From NCBI GenBank assembly GCA_964247295.1, contig CAXTTV010000024.1:1-37193 (forward strand): DNA of 37,193 nt, read 5' to 3'. The notes below the pieces were generated by a model. The model was not told the origin of the DNA, did not search any database, and saw only the letters and a program-made list of their open reading frames with translations. This DNA comes from CAXTTV01 sp964247295. GTDB lineage: Bacteria > Chloroflexota > Ktedonobacteria > Ktedonobacterales > Ktedonobacteraceae. Made by a program: the position numbers and the translations under genes. Every line of letters begins with the position of its first letter. Positions within the stretch are counted from its first letter, which is position 1. Of this stretch, positions 1 through 8,469 are shown in pieces.

Positions 1-1823
1 ATCGGAAGGTGACCGAGGCCGCTATGGCAATCTCGCTGACTCAGCAGTATCCTAAATGGAAGATTTTGGAGATGTATTTTAATGTCTCCGGTTTTGGATC
101 TCAGGAGTTGGGAATTGAGGCCGCGACCCGCGATTACTTTGGTCTACAGCCCTCCTGTAATCAGCCTTATAATTGCCCCGCCATTGCCCGGCTGGATTAC
201 AATCAGAAGACCCACAAGCACGATCCCCTGTTGGCACTCTCGCGGGCCTCATTGCTGGCAGGAATGCCACAAAGCCCGGTCAGTTATGATCCCACGGTTT
301 CAAAAGAGAACCTGCCGCGCCTGTTGGCCCGGCAGCAGATTATTCTGGACGCGATGATCTCAATGCATATGTCTGTCGCGGGACTTGGACCGATCACACC
401 AGCCCTGGCTCAGCAAGCCCTGGCAATCACACGAACTACAGATTTTCATCCTCACGATACCATTCAGCGCTGCCCCCACTTTGTGAACTGGGTATTGGGC
501 CAGTTGGAGAGCATGCTGGGACATGGTGACGTGGAGCTGGGAACACGAATTCTCTATACCGGCGGTTTCCGCATTCGCACCACCATTGACGCGAACCTAG
601 AAGATTACGCTGAGCGCGCGACGAAATTCCATTTGACCAGGGCAGATCCTGAGAATAATGTTTACGAGCCTCTCAACACCACCAGGAATGTCAACGACTC
701 CGCAGTTGTTGTCATGAATGCCAGAACTGGAGAGATCCTCGCGATGAATGGCAGTGCCGACTACCATTCGACCGATCCCCGGATCGCCGGTCAATCTAAT
801 GCCGCTGTGCTTAAGCGTCAGCCGGGTTCCACCTTTAAGCCGCTGGTCTATGCCACCGCCTTTCAGATGGGCTGGTATCCGGGTATCGTTCTGCCAGATG
901 TACAAACGACCTTCTATAATGGGGGAAACCTGTATACGCCCCATGATTATGGTGATCGCGTCAACAATTTTAATTTTGATATCCATCTAGCGATCGCCAA
1001 CTCGCTCAACGTACCGGCTGTCAAAGCCATCTCCTACACCGGAGTTGATAACGTCGTCAACATAGTAGGGCGGATGGGGATCTCCATTGACAAACGGGAT
1101 CAGCAGCTATCCATGGTGTTGGGGACTGCCGGCGTCTCCCTGGTGAACATGGTTGGAGCCTATCAGGTCTTCGCGAACGGTGGGCGACGGGTGCCACCGG
1201 CATACCTGCTAGATGTCTGGGATGGCTATGGTCGCCAACTGTATCATTATAATACCGCGCGACCGGGCGGTACTCAGGTGCTCAGTCCGCAGATCTCGTT
1301 TTTGATGACCTCGATTCTCGCCGACGAAGAATCGCGGCGTTATGAGTTTGGCAACTATCACACGCTCTCATTTCGAGATCGCGGTTTGCCTGATGGTACA
1401 GTCGCCGCCAAAACCGGCACAACCGACGACTTTAAAGACAACTGGACTATTGGTTATACCAATAGTGTTGTTGTCGGTGTCTGGTCTGGTAACGCCGATA
1501 ACAGCAACATGAATAACGTCATCGGTATTTCTGGAGCAGCTCCCATCTGGCATGACGTAATTGAATGCGTCACTGGAGTATATTGCGCGCAAGACACGCC
1601 AAAGCCATTTACGCGGCTCTCGACCCCTGCCGTCTTTATACCTCCCTCTGGTGTTGTACAGGCCGAAGTATCGGCCAATAACGGTTTAAAGGGGTATGGC
1701 ATCTTTGATTGGCTTCTGGATGGGGAACAGCCCCAGCAGGGCGTAACCGTCTACGATCTGCCAACTCCGACCAAAAGGGGTCAGAAGCCCACAGGATCAA
1801 GAGAAAAGAAAAAACAGCCGTAA
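1..1823 (+). CDS. Class A penicillin-binding protein (5'-truncated by window edge)
   Basis: Bifunctional peptidoglycan synthase acting outside the membrane: glycosyltransferase (GT51) polymerises glycan strands and the transpeptidase cross-links them. The reading frame is already open at base 3 (codons for R-K before the first GTG at 9), and 'RKVTEAAMAISLTQQ..KILEMYFN' is the interior of a GT51 domain, so the true start lies upstream. In the visible part the transpeptidase catalytic serine is in PGSTFK (about residue 274 counted from base 9), followed by the SLN motif (ANSLNVPAVK) and KTGTTDDFKDNW. The tail is short and ends in a basic KKKQP stretch; no PASTA repeats are seen. The downstream gap of about 140 bases holds the hrcA promoter, so this gene is not part of the chaperone operon. 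Family assignment is certain; which PBP1 paralogue it is cannot be told. Confidence 0.95.
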   Translation, partial: RKVTEAAMAISLTQQYPKWKILEMYFNVSGFGSQELGIEAATRDYFGLQPSCNQPYNCPAIARLDYNQKTHKHDPLLALSRASLLAGMPQSPVSYDPTVSKENLPRLLARQQIILDAMISMHMSVAGLGPITPALAQQALAITRTTDFHPHDTIQRCPHFVNWVLGQLESMLGHGDVELGTRILYTGGFRIRTTIDANLEDYAERATKFHLTRADPENNVYEPLNTTRNVNDSAVVVMNARTGEILAMNGSADYHSTDPRIAGQSNAAVLKRQPGSTFKPLVYATAFQMGWYPGIVLPDVQTTFYNGGNLYTPHDYGDRVNNFNFDIHLAIANSLNVPAVKAISYTGVDNVVNIVGRMGISIDKRDQQLSMVLGTAGVSLVNMVGAYQVFANGGRRVPPAYLLDVWDGYGRQLYHYNTARPGGTQVLSPQISFLMTSILADEESRRYEFGNYHTLSFRDRGLPDGTVAAKTGTTDDFKDNWTIGYTNSVVVGVWSGNADNSNMNNVIGISGAAPIWHDVIECVTGVYCAQDTPKPFTRLSTPAVFIPPSGVVQAEVSANNGLKGYGIFDWLLDGEQPQQGVTVYDLPTPTKRGQKPTGSREKKKQP

Positions 1824-1839
1824 AACACCATATTTACCC

Positions 1840-1869
1840 TTGACAATCGTCCCCTGGGAGTGCTATTCT
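1840..1869 (+). promoter_or_regulatory. Sigma-A type promoter of hrcA-dnaK
   Basis: TTGACA at 1840-1845, an 18-base spacer, and TATTCT at 1864-1869. The -35 is a perfect consensus. The CIRCE-like operator begins four bases after the -10 and so covers the expected transcription start. It drives hrcA and probably dnaK, 57 bases after hrcA. Confidence 0.75.
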
Positions 1870-1872
1870 GTA

Positions 1873-1899
1873 TTCGCAGTCTCAAGATAAGACTGCTAA
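1873..1899 (+). promoter_or_regulatory. CIRCE-like operator (HrcA binding site)
   Basis: TTCGCAGTC at 1873-1881, nine bases, then GACTGCTAA at 1891-1899. The classical CIRCE is TTAGCACTC-N9-GAGTGCTAA, so 7/9 positions match in the left arm and 8/9 in the right, and the two deviating arm positions (G for C and C for G) compensate each other so that dyad symmetry is kept. It sits just downstream of the -10 box, where HrcA repressor is known to act. Autoregulation of hrcA and repression of dnaK are inferred from this position. Confidence 0.8.
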
Positions 1900-1965
1900 C
1901 AGTCGACATACGAAAAGGGTACAGGTGCAGTCAAAGGCACTTGAGTATTGAGAGGTTGTACCGGG

Positions 1966-3021
1966 ATGGCACCGCTAAGCGAGCGTAAACAACAAATATT
2001 GCGAGCGCTTGTCGAAGAATACATTCATACAGCAACGCCAGTAGCGTCTGAAACCCTGGTGCGCAAATATGGACTCAAATACAGCTCTGCCACTGTTCGT
2101 CATGAACTGGCTGGTCTGGAAGAGACCCATCTTATCTATCAGCCGCATACCTCAGCAGGGCGTATCCCCACGGACCTGGGGTATCGCTATTTTGTCGAGC
2201 ACCTGATGCGGGAGTCGGAGCTCGCGGTAAACGAGCAACGGCTGATCCGTCACCAATTTTATCAGGTGCAAGATCAACTGGACCAGTGGGTGCGTCTGAC
2301 AGCCTCAGTCATGGCTCGTATGTTACATAGCGCTGCCGTAATGACACCGCCTCGTTCAATAGAGGGGCGTCTCAAGCACTTTGAGCTTTTATCTGTCTCT
2401 GATCTTGCCGCGCATCTTGTTCTGGTCCTGGCGGATGGAACGGTGCGTCAACAGCGTTTGCTGCTTGACAGCCCGATCCAGCAAGAGGATCTGAGCAATA
2501 TCGCGCGCCGTTTAAACTTGCTGTATCAGCAGAAGACAGCCTCTGAGGTCGACACCATTATGGTTGACCTGGATAGTCTGGCTCCGATTGAGCGGCTGGT
2601 CTCTAACACGATCGTGCAGATCCTGGAACAGCATGGAGATGTGCTTTCCGACGTTTTCTATCATGAGGGCGTCATCAACATCCTTAAGCAACCTGAATAC
2701 AGCAGTATGGGGCCGGAAGAAGAGCGGAATGAGCGGGTACGTAAGGTCATTGAAGTTCTAGAGCAGAACCGCTTTTTACCCGCGCTAGTCTCGCAATTGT
2801 GGGATAGCGATGGTGTTCAAGTGATTATTGGGGGAGAGAACGCCTGGGATGAGATGCGTGATGTTAGCATGGTGGTTGCTCGCTATGGGCAAGATGGGAA
2901 GGTTGGAGGATTGCTTGGTGTTATCGGGCCGACTCGGATGCCTTATGGGAGAGCGATCGCTGTGGTGCGTTATATGACTCAGGTGATGAACGAGCTGCTG
3001 GGTGATGCTTACGGTTACTAA
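1966..3021 (+). CDS. hrcA: Heat-inducible transcription repressor HrcA
   Basis: Repressor of class I heat-shock genes that binds CIRCE operators as a dimer. The N-terminal winged-helix region (LSERKQQILRALVEEYI...SSATVRHELAGLEE...HTSAGRIPTDLGYRYFV) is the HrcA signature, followed by a GAF-like middle and the C-terminal part (VIGPTRMPYGRAIAVVRY) typical of the family. I chose ATG 1966 (351 aa), which has GAGAGG at 1950-1955 ten bases upstream; a TTG at 1948 in frame has no such site. It is the first gene of hrcA-dnaK and is preceded by a CIRCE-like site. No grpE lies between hrcA and dnaK, where many bacteria carry it. Confidence 0.95.
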   Translation: MAPLSERKQQILRALVEEYIHTATPVASETLVRKYGLKYSSATVRHELAGLEETHLIYQPHTSAGRIPTDLGYRYFVEHLMRESELAVNEQRLIRHQFYQVQDQLDQWVRLTASVMARMLHSAAVMTPPRSIEGRLKHFELLSVSDLAAHLVLVLADGTVRQQRLLLDSPIQQEDLSNIARRLNLLYQQKTASEVDTIMVDLDSLAPIERLVSNTIVQILEQHGDVLSDVFYHEGVINILKQPEYSSMGPEEERNERVRKVIEVLEQNRFLPALVSQLWDSDGVQVIIGGENAWDEMRDVSMVVARYGQDGKVGGLLGVIGPTRMPYGRAIAVVRYMTQVMNELLGDAYGY

Positions 3022-3078
3022 CACGAAATGTAAAGATCCATTCATTCGGCTGGAGATAGAATTTTAGAGGAGGCAACT

Positions 3079-4986
3079 GTGCCAAAAGTTATCGGTATTG
3101 ATCTAGGAACAACAAATTCCTGTGTGGCAGTGATGGAGGGTGGAGAGCCCGTTGTAATCCCTAATGCTGAGGGTGCTCGTACAACCCCTTCGATTGTCGC
3201 TATCAATAAAAGTGGCGAGCGTCTGGTTGGTGAGGTGGCGAAGCGTCAGGCCATCACCAATCCTGAAAATACAGTGTTCTCGATCAAACGCTTTATGGGT
3301 CGCAAGTTTGACGATCCAGAGGTCGATCGCGATAAGCGTCTGGTTCCTTACAAGGTTGTTCGTTCTAGCAACGGAGACGCCTGGGTTGAGGTGCAGGGCA
3401 AGACCTACAGTCCACCGGAAATCTCGGCGATGATCCTTCAGAAGCTGAAGGCTGATGCTGAGGCCTACCTTGGTGAGCGTGTGAACCAGGCGGTCATTAC
3501 GGTTCCCGCGTACTTTAACGATGCGCAGCGTCAGGCCACCAAGGATGCCGGACGGATCGCTGGCCTTGAGGTGCTTCGCATTATCAACGAGCCCACTGCG
3601 GCCTCCCTATCTTACGGTCTGGACAAGAAAAAAGATGAGCGGATCTCCGTGTACGACCTGGGTGGAGGTACCTTTGATATCTCGATCCTGGAACTGGGTG
3701 ATGGTGTATTCGAGGTGAAGAGCACCAACGGTGATACGCACCTGGGTGGTGACGACTTTGACCAGCGGGTCATCACATGGCTGGCCGATGAGTTTAAAAA
3801 AGAGAGCGGCATTGATCTGCGCTCAGATCGTATGGCTCTTCAGCGCTTGAAAGAGGCGGCTGAGAAAGCCAAGAAAGAGCTTTCTAGCTCGATGTCGACC
3901 GAGGTGAACCTGCCCTTTATTACGGCAGATGCGACTGGCCCCAAGCATCTGGCAATGAACCTGACTCGCTCCAAATTAGAGCAGTTGGTTGAGGATCTGG
4001 TGGAGCGCTCTCGTGGTCCCGTGATGAAGGCCCTCGCCGACGCCGGTGTTCGTCCTGGTGATATTAACGAGGTTGTGCTGGTTGGTGGTCAGACCCGTAT
4101 GCCTGCCGTCCAGAATATGGTTCGGCGCATCTTTGATCGGGAGCCCAATCGTGGTGTGAACCCCGACGAGGTTGTGGCGATCGGCGCGGCGGTCCAAGCT
4201 GGTGTTCTAACTGGTGATGTTAAAGACGTACTCCTGCTCGACGTAACGCCCCTGTCCCTGGGTATCGAGACCCTGGGTGGTGTGTTTACTCGCTTAATTG
4301 AGCGCAATACAACAATTCCAACCCAGAAAAGCCAGGTGTTCTCTACCGCCAGCGACAACCAGCCGAGCGTAGAGATCAACATTCTTCAGGGTGAGCGTGA
4401 GTTCGCCAAGGATAACCGTTCGCTGGGTAGCTTTATTCTGGATGGTATTCCCCCTGCTCCGCGTGGTGTTCCTCAGGTTGAAGTCACTTTCGATATCGAC
4501 GCCAATGGTATTGTAAATGTCTCGGCCAAGGATAAAGGCACGAGCCGCGAGCAGAAGATCACCATTGTCCCGTCCAGTGGTCTATCGAAAGATCAGATCG
4601 ACCGGATGGTCCGCGATGCCGAGTCACACGCGGTCGATGATAAGAAGCGGAAAGAAGAGGTTGAGGAGCGCAATCTGGCTGATAGCGCGGCCTATCGTGC
4701 CGAGAAGAGCATCGTTGATCTTGGCGATAAAGTTCCCGCTGATATCAAGAGTGAGATTGAGTCCAAGATTGCCGATGTACGTGCCGCTCTCTCCACCGAC
4801 GATGTCGCCCGTATGAAGGCTGCTCGTGAGGATCTGGAGAAATCCACGCTACGCATGGGTGAGGCCATCTACGGTCAGCCTGGTGCCGCTGGTGCCAACC
4901 CTGGCGCGGGTTATGGCGAGGATGGATCGCAGCAGGCTGGCAGTACTCAAGACGACACGATTGAGGGTGAATACAAGGAGATGTAA
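3079..4986 (+). CDS. dnaK: Molecular chaperone DnaK (Hsp70)
   Basis: Cytoplasmic ATP-dependent chaperone working with DnaJ and GrpE. Starts with GTG at 3079 behind a strong GAGGAGG (3067-3073, five bases away); the protein begins PKVIGIDLGTTNSCVAV, the phosphate-1 loop of the Hsp70 ATPase. Further hallmarks are IINEPTAASLSYGLD (hinge), DLGGGTFD, VVLVGGQTRMP and the interdomain linker DVLLLDVTPLSLGIETLGG. The substrate-binding domain and helical lid follow, with an acidic end (DDTIEGEYKEM), the bacterial DnaK C-terminus. 635 aa, the normal length. It follows hrcA by 57 bases and is likely cotranscribed under CIRCE control. A repeat-rich gap separates it from dnaJ. Confidence 0.98.
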   Translation: MPKVIGIDLGTTNSCVAVMEGGEPVVIPNAEGARTTPSIVAINKSGERLVGEVAKRQAITNPENTVFSIKRFMGRKFDDPEVDRDKRLVPYKVVRSSNGDAWVEVQGKTYSPPEISAMILQKLKADAEAYLGERVNQAVITVPAYFNDAQRQATKDAGRIAGLEVLRIINEPTAASLSYGLDKKKDERISVYDLGGGTFDISILELGDGVFEVKSTNGDTHLGGDDFDQRVITWLADEFKKESGIDLRSDRMALQRLKEAAEKAKKELSSSMSTEVNLPFITADATGPKHLAMNLTRSKLEQLVEDLVERSRGPVMKALADAGVRPGDINEVVLVGGQTRMPAVQNMVRRIFDREPNRGVNPDEVVAIGAAVQAGVLTGDVKDVLLLDVTPLSLGIETLGGVFTRLIERNTTIPTQKSQVFSTASDNQPSVEINILQGEREFAKDNRSLGSFILDGIPPAPRGVPQVEVTFDIDANGIVNVSAKDKGTSREQKITIVPSSGLSKDQIDRMVRDAESHAVDDKKRKEEVEERNLADSAAYRAEKSIVDLGDKVPADIKSEIESKIADVRAALSTDDVARMKAAREDLEKSTLRMGEAIYGQPGAAGANPGAGYGEDGSQQAGSTQDDTIEGEYKEM

Positions 4987-5275
4987 TCTCCAGAGCGGGG
5001 GACGCGGCTTCAGCCGCCTCCCCTACCTATTTCGCCCCTGGGAAAAGGGAACGCCCTTCAGATGCGGTAGGAGCGCTGTTCTTGAACATGCGCAAGGCAA
5101 CGGGTCCGATACTCGAAGGAATGGCGCGGTGCGCCAGAAGCGGCATGTTTCGCTATGCCGGGCAGCCGTCCTACGGCGGATACACCGCGCTCCCCCTTCC
5201 CCCGCCTCCTCTTCGGAGGAAGGTAGGGAATTTCCCAACAGAGTCGCAAGCAGCATCCCTACTTGGGCCAAAGAC
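4987..5275 (+). repeat. GC-rich intergenic repeat element, copy A
   Basis: This stretch between dnaK and dnaJ is made of short inverted repeats (for example GGCTTCAGCC near 5005). It also carries modules seen elsewhere in the window: CCCTTCAG..GCGGTAGGAGCGCT at about 5053-5080, found inverted at 8680-8703, and TTTCCCAACAGAGTCGCAAG at 5231-5250, the core shared with the copies near 8550, 8710, 24130 and 34665. Open frames here are fortuitous. The first hairpins after the dnaK stop could also act in mRNA ending or processing, but no T-run was seen. Confidence 0.7.
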
Positions 5276-5304
5276 TTGCATATACCTTATAAAAGCAGTA
5301 GTAT
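5276..5304 (+). promoter_or_regulatory. Candidate promoter of dnaJ
   Basis: TTGCAT at 5276-5281, a 17-base spacer, and TAGTAT at 5299-5304, about 97 bases before the dnaJ start and immediately after the repeat block. It suggests that dnaJ can be transcribed independently of dnaK. No CIRCE site was seen here. Confidence 0.5.
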
Positions 5305-5400
5305 ATTATTCATATGTCAGGTTCAAATCGAAAGCAACTCGTAAAGAATCCAGTAGCGCAGATAGGATAGCGCCCTGTTTCTCTCAGTAAAGGACCATTG

Positions 5401-6540
5401 ATGGCCGCTAATAAACGCGATTATTATGAGGTGTTAGGAATACAGCGCACCGCCACCGACGATGAGATCAAAAAGTCGTACCGTCGTCTGGCAAAGCAGT
5501 ATCATCCAGATACCAATAAAGAGCAGGGAGCGGATACCCGCTTTATCGAGATCAACGAAGCTTATGAGGTCCTGAGCGATCCTCAGAAACGTGGCGCATA
5601 CGACCGCTTCGGTCATGCCGGTGTGAGTGGTGCGGGGGCCGGAGCCGGCTTTAGCGACATGAGTGGGTTCAGCAGCATCAATGACATTTTTGAGACATTT
5701 TTCGCTGGAACCTCGGGTGGTCAGCGCACACGCACAACGCAGCGCGGGGCCGATCTTCGTTATGAATTAACCATCACCTTTGAAGAGGCTGTTTTTGGCT
5801 GCCAGAAAGAGATCGAGCTTCCCCGCTGGGAGTCTTGTTCGACCTGTCGTGGTAGCGGCGCTCAGCCGGGTACATCTACCTCTCGTTGTACCGCCTGCCA
5901 GGGCTCGGGCGAGATCCGTCGAGTGCAGCAATCCATTTTTGGGCAATTTGTGAATGTCACAATGTGTGAGCGCTGTCGCGGTGAGGGCCGGGTCATCACA
6001 ACTCCTTGTGAGAAGTGTCGAGGCCAGGGTCGGGTCCGCAATAACCGCCGGGTTGTGGTAAACATTCCCGCCGGGGTAGACGATGGTATTAATGTCCGCG
6101 TCACCGGTGAAGGTGAAGTTAGCTCTCGCGGTGGGACCCCTGGCAACCTGTATGTCATTTTAACGGTGAAGCCGCACGATTACTTTAAGCGCCAGGGCAA
6201 TGATTTGATCTATGATCTGCCGGTTAGCTTTACGCAGGCCGCGCTCGGAGATGAGGTCGAGGTTCCCACCATCGATGGCAAAAATACCGTTCTGAAAATT
6301 CCCCCCGGAACGCAGAGTGGTCGCTCCTTCCGCCTGAAGGGGATGGGCGTGCCGGTCGTTCATAGTAGCGCTCGCGGTGATGAACATGTGACGGTGAAGG
6401 TGGTCACCCCCACCAACATTACACCCGAGCAGAAGCGTCTGCTTGAAGAGTTTGCCCGCCTGGAGCGTGAGCAGAACGAGCAGAACAATAACAACATTTT
6501 CCGCAATCTTTTTGAGAAGACGAAAGACGTTTTCCAGTAG
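5401..6540 (+). CDS. dnaJ: Chaperone protein DnaJ (Hsp40)
   Basis: Type I Hsp40 that delivers substrates to DnaK and stimulates its ATPase. The J domain (DYYEVLGIQRTATDDEIKKSYRRLAKQYHPD..., with the HPD triad) is followed by a Gly/Phe-rich linker (GAGAGAGFSDMSGF). Next come four zinc-binding motifs: CSTCRGSG, CTACQGSG, CERCRGEG and CEKCRGQG, and then the C-terminal peptide-binding domains (GDLxV-type LYVILTVKPHDYFKRQGNDL). ATG 5401 gives 379 aa, the usual length; a TTG directly before it is less likely. It lies 414 bases after dnaK and ends just before a strong terminator. This dnaK-dnaJ pairing without grpE is a little unusual. Confidence 0.97.
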   Translation: MAANKRDYYEVLGIQRTATDDEIKKSYRRLAKQYHPDTNKEQGADTRFIEINEAYEVLSDPQKRGAYDRFGHAGVSGAGAGAGFSDMSGFSSINDIFETFFAGTSGGQRTRTTQRGADLRYELTITFEEAVFGCQKEIELPRWESCSTCRGSGAQPGTSTSRCTACQGSGEIRRVQQSIFGQFVNVTMCERCRGEGRVITTPCEKCRGQGRVRNNRRVVVNIPAGVDDGINVRVTGEGEVSSRGGTPGNLYVILTVKPHDYFKRQGNDLIYDLPVSFTQAALGDEVEVPTIDGKNTVLKIPPGTQSGRSFRLKGMGVPVVHSSARGDEHVTVKVVTPTNITPEQKRLLEEFARLEREQNEQNNNNIFRNLFEKTKDVFQ

Positions 6541-6555
6541 ATCTGTTGGAGAATT

Positions 6556-6588
6556 ACGGCGGCCTGGTCAGGGCCGCCGTTTCTTTTT
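6556..6588 (+). terminator. Rho-independent terminator after dnaJ
   Basis: Perfect 9-bp stem, ACGGCGGCC (6556-6564) with GGCCGCCGT (6572-6580), a 7-base loop, then TTCTTTTT. It lies between dnaJ and the convergent gene that ends at 6590. Confidence 0.9.
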
Positions 6589-6589
6589 G

Positions 6590-7531
6590 CTATGCGAAAT
6601 CCGCATAGATGGCCAGATGGTCACTGGCTTCAGCCGCGAAAACCTCATTCACCCCCTTTACCAACAGCTCACAATGTTCAAGCCGGGTTGCCAGCGTTGG
6701 ATTAGCAAAGATATAGTCGATCCTCCCAGAGGGGATCTCTGCCGGACAGGAGAAGCCCCGATCGTAGGGATGCAGCGCTCTAAAACTATCTATATAGCCT
6801 GCCTGGATCAGCCGACCAATATTATAGCGAGGGGCATAGAGAGAAGCTGCCGCATCAAAGATCTGGCAGAGTGCCTTGCTTCGGGGGACAATCTTCATCA
6901 TGGGTATAAAGGGACGGAGGAGAGACGGTACGACGACATCTATGTAGGGGTGCCCGGCTACTGCCTTTGGGTCGTTTTGATAGTGTTCATCGCGTTGGAG
7001 AACGTATTTCAGGAGGTTACTGGCCTGAAAAGGTTCGCCGGGAGCCATCTCGTTGAAGTCACCCATAATGAGGTGTGGCTGACCTGTATAGGTGCTCATC
7101 CGTTTCAGCAGCTCGATTACCTCGCGTTTACGCACACTACCACCGCCACGCCCCTGGTTAAAGGCTGCCGAAAGGTGAGTCATAAAGATTGTGAGAGGCT
7201 GTCCATTTGCCTCACGGATCTGAACTTCCAGCGAGTGCTTCACAAGCACAGGAGGTTGCCAGTGTGTCTCCGTCGCGATGATCGGGAGGCGGGAGAGAAC
7301 AGCGACCTGCATATCGTATGGGTGTCGAGGGGAGGCACTCATCACATACTCCATCTCAAGGGCCGTCGCGATCTCCTGAACCACTGCCTCATTGCTCGCC
7401 TCCGCCAGGCCCACCACATCGGGATTGGCGGCCCGGATCATCTGAATAATCTCGGGCGCGCGCGTTGTCGCGAGCCTGTTTTTGGTTGTCTGCCCACCAA
7501 CCAGAATATTATAGGAAAGTATTCGTGTCAT
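6590..7531 (-). CDS. Endonuclease/exonuclease/phosphatase family protein
   Basis: Metal-dependent phosphoesterase of the DNase I-like fold. Visible catalytic signatures are LSYNIL (Asn8), GLAEASN (Glu44), MTHLSA (His119), MGDFNE (Asp158, Asn160) and the C-terminal SDHLA (Asp304-His305). This is the full set expected of an active enzyme. 313 aa, no signal peptide or membrane segment, so it is likely cytoplasmic. The substrate (nucleic acid, inositol phosphate or sphingomyelin-like lipid) cannot be told from sequence. It is monocistronic, convergent with dnaJ across the 6556-6588 terminator. A long frame on the opposite strand over this gene is an antisense shadow. Confidence 0.88.
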   Translation of the reverse strand: MTRILSYNILVGGQTTKNRLATTRAPEIIQMIRAANPDVVGLAEASNEAVVQEIATALEMEYVMSASPRHPYDMQVAVLSRLPIIATETHWQPPVLVKHSLEVQIREANGQPLTIFMTHLSAAFNQGRGGGSVRKREVIELLKRMSTYTGQPHLIMGDFNEMAPGEPFQASNLLKYVLQRDEHYQNDPKAVAGHPYIDVVVPSLLRPFIPMMKIVPRSKALCQIFDAAASLYAPRYNIGRLIQAGYIDSFRALHPYDRGFSCPAEIPSGRIDYIFANPTLATRLEHCELLVKGVNEVFAAEASDHLAIYADFA

Positions 7532-7656
7532 AAAGGGTAATCCTTTAGTTATTTTTTCTATTTTGTTTCTTTAATCGACAAGCTTCACTACTAAATATAC
7601 ATCTTCGGCAAAATAATAACGAGATAGACAGGTTAATCAGAAAGATGGTGACAAAG

Positions 7657-7681
7657 AAAGCCTCCTACATATGCAGGAGGC
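7657..7681 (-). terminator. Terminator of the DUF2690-like gene
   Basis: Read on the minus strand: GCCTCCT (7681-7675), an 8-base loop, AGGAGGC (7666-7660), then a T-rich TTTCTTTG. It lies 24 bases beyond the stop codon of the secreted protein gene. Confidence 0.65.
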
Positions 7682-7704
7682 CAGGGTGTAGATAAAAAAG
7701 AGGT

Positions 7705-8250
7705 TTAGCCCGCAGTGCAGCCATTGCCACCATTGATGTTGCCATTCGCGTGGGCCGTGTCGTTAGGAGCGTAAACCATTCTACTATAGACAATTGTCCC
7801 CGATCCATTGTCCTGATACTTATCGCCGGAGCCACAACCGCCGTAGCCTATGCTCGCTACAAGCTGTGCCTGTCCTATACTACTGGTGACTCGCGCCCAG
7901 TTAGTTCCACAATGGGGTGAATATCGAAGTTCAATTGTTCCCAGATAATTTCCGTTTCCGTCATAAATATCATTTGCGGTAGCCGTAATTGCATCGTTCC
8001 CACAGCTAGTGGTTATAGGATCGTTCCCATTACAGAATGCTGCGGTAGGAGTACGATAGCACGTTGCGCAATTGCCGGTGTTTGGATCGGGAATACAATT
8101 TGGCTGAGCCTGATGAGTTGATGTGGAGCTGGCAACAGGTGAGGGAAAATGATAGGGACCGCTCCCAGCAAAAGCTACTCCTTGGGATAGAGTCGCGCAC
8201 AAAATCAAAAGGGTGGCAAACATGGCAAAACATCTGACAAAATAAGACAT
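7705..8250 (-). CDS. Secreted DUF2690-like protein
   Basis: 181 aa with a clear Sec signal peptide (MSYFVRCFAMFATLLILCATLSQGVAFA, cleavage after about residue 28). The mature part has a low-complexity linker and then a Cys-rich segment: C..NG(ND)P followed by 'GTIELRYSPHCGTNWARV'. This last pattern (glycine-velRYS-x-C-x-nWaRv) is the hallmark of DUF2690, a small exported domain of unknown function found mainly in actinobacteria and Chloroflexota. The mature region has eight or more cysteines, suggesting disulfides in the extracellular protein. GGAG precedes ATG 8250. It has its own promoter and terminator, so it is transcribed alone. Function unknown. Confidence 0.75.
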   Translation of the reverse strand: MSYFVRCFAMFATLLILCATLSQGVAFAGSGPYHFPSPVASSTSTHQAQPNCIPDPNTGNCATCYRTPTAAFCNGNDPITTSCGNDAITATANDIYDGNGNYLGTIELRYSPHCGTNWARVTSSIGQAQLVASIGYGGCGSGDKYQDNGSGTIVYSRMVYAPNDTAHANGNINGGNGCTAG

Positions 8251-8332
8251 TTTTTCTCCTTGGCACTACATGCATCAAAATTCTGGCACCCTGAAACAGG
8301 AGTAATCTCAATGCAGCCTATGTCACATACTA

Positions 8333-8361
8333 ATAATATCAGCTTGTTTTGTATATAGCAA
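8333..8361 (-). promoter_or_regulatory. Candidate promoter of the DUF2690-like gene
   Basis: On the minus strand: TTGCTA (8361-8356), a 17-base spacer, TATTAT (8338-8333). It lies about 85 bases upstream of the start codon at 8250. Confidence 0.55.
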
Positions 8362-8469
8362 TATTCCAGACCGCAAAAACTGTTAATAGTTGATTAAAAA
8401 GGAAATGTTTTGTAAAAATAATCTTAAGGTTTTCTGGGGCGGTTACAATATGTATTCAATACTCATGTG

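Noticed and set aside
5320..5329. tRNA TpsiC-like GGTTCAAATC
   Set aside because: No acceptor stem, anticodon arm or matching 5' half around it; chance match.
4826..5344. 172-aa plus-strand frame at the dnaK end
   Set aside because: A shadow of dnaK running into repeat copy A; no ribosome site.
6443..7540. 365-aa plus-strand open frame over the endonuclease gene
   Set aside because: Antisense to a gene with complete catalytic motifs, overlaps the dnaJ 3' end and its terminator, and the product has no recognisable features.
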